Virus record (IMG/VR): IMGVR_UViG_3300020420_000062
Coordinates: 1-23,446 of that record
Direction: 5' to 3' (one strand)
Length of the DNA stretch: 23,446 nt
DNA from: a virus
Part shown: piece by piece, positions 8,801-12,648 of the stretch
Layout: every line of letters begins with the position of its first letter
Numbering within the stretch: position 1 is the first letter of the stretch
Translations under genes and position numbers: made by a program
The notes under the pieces: generated by a model
What the model saw: the letters and a program-made list of their open reading frames with translations, nothing else
What the model was told of the DNA's origin: nothing
The model's database searches: none

Positions 8801-9893
8801 TAGTCTGGGCTGCATATGCTCCAACAAAAATCTTGTCATAACCTTCAGCAATTGCAATCATGTGTGCATCCGCAAATTGTTCGTAGTTAGAATTGGGGGC
8901 ATTTACTTTAATCTCATTAGTTCCGTCTAAGTTATAAATATAAATTGAACCATTGCCACCAGATCTAGAACCGACAACAATTTTGTCGTTTCCTATCGCA
9001 AGCGACATACCAAACAAATCCATTTCTGCAGCATCACTTGGAGTTATTATTATTTCGTTAGTTCCATCAGCATCATAAACCCAGACCCTTCCAGCAATAG
9101 CGTCTATATCTGCGTTAGTTGCATATTGACCACCAACAGCAATTTTCCCATTTCCGATTGCAACAATATCGTCAGTATTGCCTTGATAGTTGCCGGATTG
9201 AGTTCCAGTCGGTGTAATTATTTGTTCATTGGTTCCGTCCGAATCATATAGATAAAATGATGGAGAATATCTGCGTGTTCCTATTACAATCCTATGAGTG
9301 CTTACAGAACCACTGGATGCAACAACCGCTGCAACTTTCCATTCTGATCCGTCCCAGTATTTGAGTTGAGATGACTGAACATCAAAAACAACTTCCCCAG
9401 CATTTGCTGATGCTGGTAGATTTTGTGTTAGTGAGTATTGTGGAATATCAAATGCTCTTGAAGAGTTTTCGAATTTACCGCTGACACTATTGTATACAAG
9501 TGTCTGATCGTTCTCTATAGTGGACAATTGAACCTGTTGAAGACCACCCATAGTGACTCCACCCCAGTTCTTTGAAGTTCCATTCGTAGAAAAGAATTTT
9601 CCTGCATGATTAGTTTGAGAACCAATAAACTCTCCCGATACAGAAGTAGTTTGCGGTTCTAACATATTTCCGATTGCCTTTCCAATCTTTTTCAAGTCAG
9701 CCGCAGTCGCAGTTCCAGCAATTGCTGCTGCTCTGGTGTTGACTGCAACTTCTAATGCTGCGTTTTCTGATTGTTCAAGACTTGGAGCAACTCTGGATAT
9801 TTTTTGTAATTCATCCGCAGAGGCCGTTTGTGCGACCTCTGATGCTCTTTCGCTAATTGATGTTATCGACGTTGATAGTTGTGCGTCAGCCAT
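5883..9893 (-). CDS. Giant modular adhesin: anchor module, propeller, LamG-type domain, CBM-like domain, second propeller (1336 aa)
   Basis: The shared helical module occupies 1-80. A linker with FFSTNGTSKNWGG and DQTLVYNSVSGKF follows to about 145, then the small domain ending QLKYWDGSEWKV (about 155-190). Propeller 1 (200-560) has exactly seven outer-strand motifs of the type VYIYDLDGTNE, with FGAAIKFG near the end and HRIVIGTRR at the start able to close the ring. Residues 580-770 are a LamG/concanavalin-like domain (GDFTIEMWIKA, DTWHHIAIT, FDGLISNFRIVKGTAVY). After a Ser-rich linker, 836-976 resemble a carbohydrate-binding sandwich (ELLTNPSFDTDSDW ... CTVDSMSVKLT). Propeller 2 (985-1336) has seven blades of a different type (TGTLLHTIDNPNP). 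The ribosome site GGGAG at 9905-9901 has 7-nt spacing. This is probably a fibre tip or decoration protein that contacts host glycans. Binding specificity is not visible. Confidence 0.87.
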   Translation of the reverse strand: MADAQLSTSITSISERASEVAQTASADELQKISRVAPSLEQSENAALEVAVNTRAAAIAGTATAADLKKIGKAIGNMLEPQTTSVSGEFIGSQTNHAGKFFSTNGTSKNWGGVTMGGLQQVQLSTIENDQTLVYNSVSGKFENSSRAFDIPQYSLTQNLPASANAGEVVFDVQSSQLKYWDGSEWKVAAVVASSGSVSTHRIVIGTRRYSPSFYLYDSDGTNEQIITPTGTQSGNYQGNTDDIVAIGNGKIAVGGQYATNADIDAIAGRVWVYDADGTNEIIITPSDAAEMDLFGMSLAIGNDKIVVGSRSGGNGSIYIYNLDGTNEIKVNAPNSNYEQFADAHMIAIAEGYDKIFVGAYAAQTSNQTVYGAVYVYDMAGNYQNMITPAVREHMARFGWKINSANGKVVISSYVEHAGGLDNAGAIYIFDVDGTNEVKITASDKAAGDQFGHDVAITSTKVLAGANGADSYRGAAYIYDLDGSNEIKITASDGAANDNFGRDVALSDDKIMIGALANDQAGSNAGAVYIYDLDGTNEVKITASNAADNHMFGAAIKFGETGLSASSGSGESSGESAAAVGSVSFTGGDDYLSVQDPSGELKFGTGDFTIEMWIKATSTDTSSQLDGRACLFDYGYADTSSASGAWMTLHHQHDYLVFGFAAAERITTSSFITADTWHHIAITGSSSGTTIYADGTSVGSIGFGHNYTDALARNLNIGIQILPGATPVKRGFDGLISNFRIVKGTAVYTSDFTPPTEALTEVAGTALLCCNTADNPVSEATGKTITLSDPAPTASADAPSFASASSSSSSTPVDWSPLTISTTVASSVYNLTGTAPELLTNPSFDTDSDWYKTWTGQGYPDLWVISGGQATMPTSNSYRPLYQSNIGMQVGESYTATIVVSAVTGTMKWDLAGTDNGRFIHGNTTQGYGLTISSPGTYTFNFTYTGQDKLGNSADGIGIARLSEASCTVDSMSVKLTNAGGTTGESDLAVDMSETHTVVGIDKAYSGYGAIKLIDNSTGVVQWSVNNPNPVTAGSFARRNSVGTDGTHVVVGNRDQDEVYVYDISGTLLRTISGPDAGAQFGHSVKIDGDYIAVGGYNQDKAYICSTSTGAVLHTLTNPNVYGSTPDQFGQVVDISGNFMVVSTVEEDAADGSNSGVAYVYTVDAGSLLHTFVNPNAHGTSALDNFGIDCALDGNYLVVGAFGESDAAVGSGSGKAYFYNVATGTLLHTIDNPNPDSGTDVDYMGWSVAVDGQTALVSAWYETGTAGADAGKCYLYDVVSGNLLHTIEDPDLYSASGTDDRFGSEVAIAGNYFAVSAKGEDHADQDNVGALYVFKGE
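5886..6941 (-). repeat. Seven-blade propeller repeats (LLHTI/NPNP type) in the giant adhesin
   Basis: Seven in-frame repeat units of about 45-55 codons encode residues 985-1336. Each has an FG-like start (FGHSV, FGQVV, FGIDC, MGWSV, FGSEV), a 'dGNYxxVGA' strand, a 'AYxYxxxTG' strand and usually an LLHTIxNPN end. The last unit stops at LYVFKGE, so the ring would close with the first strand. Confidence 0.75.
7584..8156 (-). other. LamG/concanavalin-like lectin domain inside the giant adhesin
   Basis: This stretch encodes residues 580-770. It has the typical order of a Laminin_G_3-like fold: SFTGGDDYLSV, then GDFTIEMWIKA, then DTWHHIAIT with a short TTIYADGTSVG hairpin, then FDGLISNFRIVKGTAVY and FTPPTEAL. 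Domains of this kind are frequent in marine phage tail proteins and usually bind glycans or act as structural sandwiches. Confidence 0.8.
8214..9296 (-). repeat. Seven-blade propeller repeats (YDLDGTNE type) in the giant adhesin
   Basis: Seven in-frame repeats encode residues 200-560. Outer strands read FYLYDSDG, VWVYDADG, IYIYNLDG, VYVYDMAG, IYIFDVDG, AYIYDLDG and VYIYDLDG, mostly followed by TNE and an 'IKITASD' strand. Neighbouring copies also look similar at the nucleotide level (for example around 8282-8330 and 8440-8475), so this block could recombine or slip. Confidence 0.8.
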
Positions 9894-9948
9894 TCGGCAA
9901 CTCCCTTAAATTACTTTGTTATTGACAGTATAAGGAACCAACCAAATA

Positions 9949-10488
9949 TTAAGATACTGGTACGCTATACCATCCTGATCCTGTGAAGATGTACAGTCTG
10001 TTGGTAGAAGTAACGAGTGCCTGATCTCCTGCGTTATTTCCACTCAAAGGTAATTCTGATGAATTAGTATAAACTGTCAAACCACCCGCTGGGGCAGTGA
10101 AAGAAAATTCACCAGTTACTGAATTATAACTTACGTCTCCACTAGATTGAACTAGTGCTCTTGCTCCACCTTGAGAAAAGTATTGGTTCGTTGAACCAGC
10201 AGGAACATCATCAGAACTATTAATCTGGACTCCACCTGTATCTACATCTCTTGTGATAAGTTTCTTAATTCCTCTACTTAACTTGTCTACTTCGCCTGCA
10301 GTAGCAGTTGTGGATAGAGACAATGCTCGAATGTTGAAATCTCCCTCAACATCTCCGTCTGTATCCAAACCTGTATTCTTTGCAGCCCTAGACAACTTTA
10401 ATACATTATCTACATCCGCACCACCGACTTCTGCACGAATTTTTGTTTTCATCGCGCCGATTGCGTTTTGTAAATTTGAATCTGCCAT
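9949..10488 (-). CDS. Headless member of the adhesin family: anchor module, linker and small terminal domain only (179 aa)
   Basis: Residues 1-80 are the shared helical module with both half-repeats (VLKLSRAAKN and VDKLSRGIKKL). Residues 93-132 form the linker (AGSTNQYFSQGGARAL, SSGDVSYNSVTGEFSF). Residues 136-179 form the small domain ending NRLYIFTGSGWYSVPVS. The protein stops at the point where the two larger B-linker paralogues (1387-3561 and 3581-5878) begin their cadherin-like and propeller heads. The frame is clean, with a GAGGG ribosome site at 10502-10498 and a normal stop, so it does not look like a broken gene. It sits between the giant adhesin gene (55 nt downstream) and another short paralogue (28 nt upstream). 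It could be a structural spacer, a competitor for the same attachment site, or an acceptor for new heads. These roles are inference. Confidence 0.82.
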   Translation of the reverse strand: MADSNLQNAIGAMKTKIRAEVGGADVDNVLKLSRAAKNTGLDTDGDVEGDFNIRALSLSTTATAGEVDKLSRGIKKLITRDVDTGGVQINSSDDVPAGSTNQYFSQGGARALVQSSGDVSYNSVTGEFSFTAPAGGLTVYTNSSELPLSGNNAGDQALVTSTNRLYIFTGSGWYSVPVS

Positions 10489-10516
10489 GTCTTTTATCCC
10501 TCGTTATTTTGTCTTA

Positions 10517-11107
10517 TTAGGAAGCTACAAATGAACCAAATGCAGTCCACGCAGTTCCATTCCAATAATAAATGTTACTGTTCTCTAGAACATATGCAAA
10601 GTCACCGTTGCTTGCACTTGCGGGCAAACCAGCGACTGAGTTATATTCTGCAGCAACAGTTTTGTTTACTAAAGTTTCTCCGGTAAAACCAGAACCAGTA
10701 TAAACTGGAACTTCGCCGTCAGAAACACTGGTTAAATCAGAAACATCTGATAGTGATGGTGTTCCCCAAGAGACGTTTGTTCCGTCTGTTGTAAGATACT
10801 TACCACCATTACCGGATTGTGTAGGAAGTTCTCTTCCTGATTCTGTATTAGGTTGAACCAAGTCCAATACCTTTGACAAACTGTCAGAAAGATCTAAGAG
10901 AGTATCGACATCATCTTCTGTAGCAAGAAGAGACTCCAATCTTGCGTTGATTAATGTTTCGATTGTTACATTATCAGTTTCTCTTAGATTCTTGACCATT
11001 CTTGCATATTTCAAGAGTTCGTCTTTGTTTGCGGTAGAGACTTGTGCTTCGATGTCAGCAACCATTGTAAGTCTTGCTGCGTCTAATGCGCTATCTAAAT
11101 ATGACAT
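10517..11107 (-). CDS. Headless member of the adhesin family, type-A linker (196 aa)
   Basis: Residues 1-82 are a diverged copy of the shared helical module (ELLKYARMVKNL and LLDLSDSLSKVL are the two half-repeats). Residues 100-142 hold the linker KYLTTDGTNVSWG and SLSDVSDLTSVSDGE, a pattern also seen in the 291-aa and 1336-aa paralogues. Residues 155-196 are the small domain ending IYYWNGTAWTAFGSFVAS. No head domain follows. The start has a GGAGA site at 11118-11114 with a 6-nt spacer, and the gene is 23 nt after its upstream neighbour, so the two are very likely co-transcribed. A small virion fibre or decoration protein is likely; its partner is not identifiable. Confidence 0.82.
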   Translation of the reverse strand: MSYLDSALDAARLTMVADIEAQVSTANKDELLKYARMVKNLRETDNVTIETLINARLESLLATEDDVDTLLDLSDSLSKVLDLVQPNTESGRELPTQSGNGGKYLTTDGTNVSWGTPSLSDVSDLTSVSDGEVPVYTGSGFTGETLVNKTVAAEYNSVAGLPASASNGDFAYVLENSNIYYWNGTAWTAFGSFVAS

Positions 11108-11130
11108 TCGTTTTCTCCGTTATAATTCTT

Positions 11131-12006
11131 TTAGTTTGCAGCCGTTACTGCGACCCAAGGACTGTATACTGAAATAGTCCCTACCATTGCTGAGTGATTT
11201 CCACACTGATAATATAAAGTTTCTGGAGCGTCTAAAGGAACTGTGATTGTTACACTTCCTGATGTTGCTCTAGAATTTGTTACTCCACTTGTGTATTCAC
11301 CAGCAAAACTTCCCGCATTGCTTGTCGCAAAATAGAAAGGATGATTTGAAGTTGAAGTTCCATCAAGTGCAAATGTGTATGTGCTTCCTCTGTAGAAAGT
11401 CAATGCAGGATTATTCTCTGAATTGATAACATATGCGCCAGTTACTGCAGTTACGTTATGAGTTACATTCTTTACACAATAGAATTTGAAATCTGATCCA
11501 CAAAGAACCAACTCACCTTTCTCTCCGTCAGCGGGGAGACTTGCTTCGTCTGCATAATATCGAATCTTTGCAGCATCAGCAGGAGTAGAAACAAATGCAG
11601 ATGAATTATTGTCGTAAACTAGAATATCTCCAGCTTGTGGAGTTCCAGATAGAGCATTCATATCAGACAAAGATACTTTTGCCCACTGAGTAGACATACC
11701 ATTTGTCTTTAGAATTCTATCAGACAACCCAGTGTCATCTGGAAATTGAATACCGTCTACAAATTTTGTTTCCAACATATTTGCGACAGCTCTAGATAGT
11801 TTAAGTTTTTCATCAATCGTTGCAGTAGAGTACAACGAACTTACTCTTGCATTGACAGCAGTTTCTGCTGTTGCGTCATCAGTCTTTTTGATTTTTTTAA
11901 GTGCTTCGGTGATGTCAGCAAGTTCTGATGCGGTTGCACTTGAAATAAGTGATTGACCTCTAGAAAGTACTGCAGCAATCGAAGTGCTTAGATTTGAATC
12001 CGCCAT
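11131..12006 (-). CDS. Adhesin-family protein with a C-terminal cupredoxin-like domain (291 aa)
   Basis: The shared helical module spans 1-80 (ELADITEALKKIKK and KLKLSRAVANML). A type-A linker follows (RILKTNGMSTQWAK, SLSDMNALSGTPQAGD, 97-135), then the small domain (SLPADGEKGELVLCG, to about 180). Residues 188-281 look like a cupredoxin/plastocyanin-type beta-barrel: ALTFYRGSTYTFAL, NHPFYFATS, then YYQCGNHSAMVGTISVY. His222, Cys268, His271 and Met274 are candidate type-1 copper ligands. The Cys-to-Met loop is two residues shorter than in plastocyanin, so metal binding is not assured. The start has AAGGAGA at 12020-12014 with 7-nt spacing and is the first gene of the six-gene array. The domain may stabilise the fibre or bind a ligand rather than carry electrons. 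Confidence 0.85.
   Translation of the reverse strand: MADSNLSTSIAAVLSRGQSLISSATASELADITEALKKIKKTDDATAETAVNARVSSLYSTATIDEKLKLSRAVANMLETKFVDGIQFPDDTGLSDRILKTNGMSTQWAKVSLSDMNALSGTPQAGDILVYDNNSSAFVSTPADAAKIRYYADEASLPADGEKGELVLCGSDFKFYCVKNVTHNVTAVTGAYVINSENNPALTFYRGSTYTFALDGTSTSNHPFYFATSNAGSFAGEYTSGVTNSRATSGSVTITVPLDAPETLYYQCGNHSAMVGTISVYSPWVAVTAAN
11164..11445 (-). other. Cupredoxin-like domain within the 291-aa fibre protein
   Basis: Encodes residues 188-281. The order of strands and the spaced His...Cys-x2-His-x2-Met set match the layout of blue-copper domains. The His is in an NHPFYF context and the Cys/His/Met in YYQCGNHSAMVG. Similar domains appear, from memory, in marine phage and bacterial surface proteins. 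Copper loading is unproven. Confidence 0.6.
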
Positions 12007-12067
12007 TTATGATTCTCCTTTGCGTAAATTAGAATTAATTTAATCTCATCAAGTAATTGTATGTCTA

Positions 12068-12075
12068 TATTTATG
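12068..12075 (-). promoter_or_regulatory. Possible weak late promoter for the six-gene adhesin array
   Basis: The minus strand reads CATAAATA, one base off the T4 late consensus, in the 119-nt gap upstream of the first array gene. Initiation near 12062 would give a leader of about 56 nt. It is the only candidate I found in front of the array. Otherwise the array would depend on read-through from the promoter at 12582. Confidence 0.4.
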
Positions 12076-12125
12076 GATTTATTTCTCTCAAGAACATCAA
12101 AATTAGAAATATTTTTAAAATAATT

Positions 12126-12347
12126 CTAACTTTTTACTTCCCTTACCTCTTGAGATGTACCAACAAAATATAAACTACCAGCCAAAACTCTTTCTGCGAT
12201 ATCAAAAAGTTCTCTTTGATATCGGATATATGCCATTTTATCTTCCTTGGAAGAATTTACATCATAAAAATTAAAGTCTTCTAGGTTCTTTTCTATCTTA
12301 CTTATAAATGTAAGAAGTTGAGGCCCATGTACAGTTCTTTTACTCAT
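12126..12347 (-). CDS. Small predicted helical protein of unknown function (73 aa), translationally coupled
   Basis: This short protein appears largely alpha-helical and charged (LLTFISKIEKNLEDF, SSKEDKMAYIRYQREL), with no membrane segment or motif I recognise. Its ATG overlaps the end of the preceding gene in an 8-nt ATGAGTAA arrangement, and it has only a weak ribosome site of its own (TGGA), which points to translational coupling. The pair lies between the long repetitive fibre gene and the adhesin array and is transcribed from a late promoter. Small helical proteins in such positions can be fibre-assembly chaperones, as T4 gp57A and gp38 are. I see no clear sequence similarity to those, so this is only a hypothesis. 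Confidence 0.72.
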   Translation of the reverse strand: MSKRTVHGPQLLTFISKIEKNLEDFNFYDVNSSKEDKMAYIRYQRELFDIAERVLAGSLYFVGTSQEVREVKS

Positions 12348-12546
12348 CGTCCAGCATTAACTCCAATATAGTTAAGTAGTTTTTTACCAATCGTAGGTGT
12401 TCAGAATATGTCTCTCTGGTATCATCTTCATTAAAATCTGCGAGAATGCAGTTCTGTTTAAGAATACTAACTGCCTCTCCAATAGCCTCTCTCACTCTTT
12501 CCGGACTCTTCATTGTCTGGATATTATATAGTTTCATTGGAACCAT
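12340..12546 (-). CDS. Small acidic predicted helical protein of unknown function (68 aa)
   Basis: The protein reads as two or three helices (SPERVREAIGEAVSIL, then YSEHLRLVKNYLTILELML) with an acidic end (DDE). No family is recognised. The start at 12546 is chosen over the second Met (12537) because an AAGGAA site at 12558-12553 gives a 6-nt spacer. A perfect late promoter lies about 30 bases upstream, and the gene follows the terminator of the fibre gene, so it opens a new transcription unit. Its stop overlaps the next start by 8 nt. A fibre-assembly or late regulatory role is possible from context only. Confidence 0.72.
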   Translation of the reverse strand: MVPMKLYNIQTMKSPERVREAIGEAVSILKQNCILADFNEDDTRETYSEHLRLVKNYLTILELMLDDE

Positions 12547-12574
12547 TTAACTTTCCTTTTGAATGTTCACTTAC

Positions 12575-12582
12575 TATTTATA
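12575..12582 (-). promoter_or_regulatory. T4-type late promoter for the small helical gene pair
   Basis: A perfect TATAAATA on the minus strand. Predicted initiation near 12569 leaves a leader of about 23 nt carrying the AAGGAA ribosome site. It stands between the terminator at 12605-12631 and the 68-aa gene, so it restarts transcription after termination. Confidence 0.78.
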
Positions 12583-12604
12583 ATATATTTTTTAAAGAAC
12601 ATAA

Positions 12605-12631
12605 AAAAAGGGGAGCAATGCTCCCCTTTTT
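12605..12631 (-). terminator. Strong palindromic intrinsic terminator after the repetitive tail fibre gene
   Basis: GGGGAGC (12610-12616), a three-base loop, and GCTCCCC (12620-12626) form a perfect 7-bp GC-rich stem. Flanking A and T runs extend pairing to 12 bp and supply a U tract of about seven on the minus strand. The stop codon of the 857-aa fibre gene lies 18 bases upstream. Because of the flanking A/T symmetry it could also work for plus-strand transcripts. It is the only intrinsic terminator I found in the window. Confidence 0.92.
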
Positions 12632-12648
12632 ATCACTATAGATATGTA

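Noticed and set aside
5906-8930. Plus-strand frames inside the giant adhesin gene (including 82-130 aa ones)
   Set aside because: They are antisense shadows of a well-supported repetitive coding sequence, with His/Cys/Ile-rich nonsense composition and no ribosome sites.
8933-8940. TATAAATA on the plus strand
   Set aside because: It lies inside the propeller coding sequence (antisense of the IYIYN codons) with no plus-strand gene downstream. It is a by-product of Tyr/Ile codons.
8214-9296. Regularly spaced near-identical DNA segments resembling a CRISPR array
   Set aside because: The periodicity is in frame at about 150 nt, encodes propeller blades, and has no short direct repeats with unique spacers.
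9949-11107. Short paralogues as pseudogene fragments of a larger adhesin
   Set aside because: Both have intact frames, normal starts with ribosome sites, and stop at a domain boundary with no head remnants in the following intergenic DNA.
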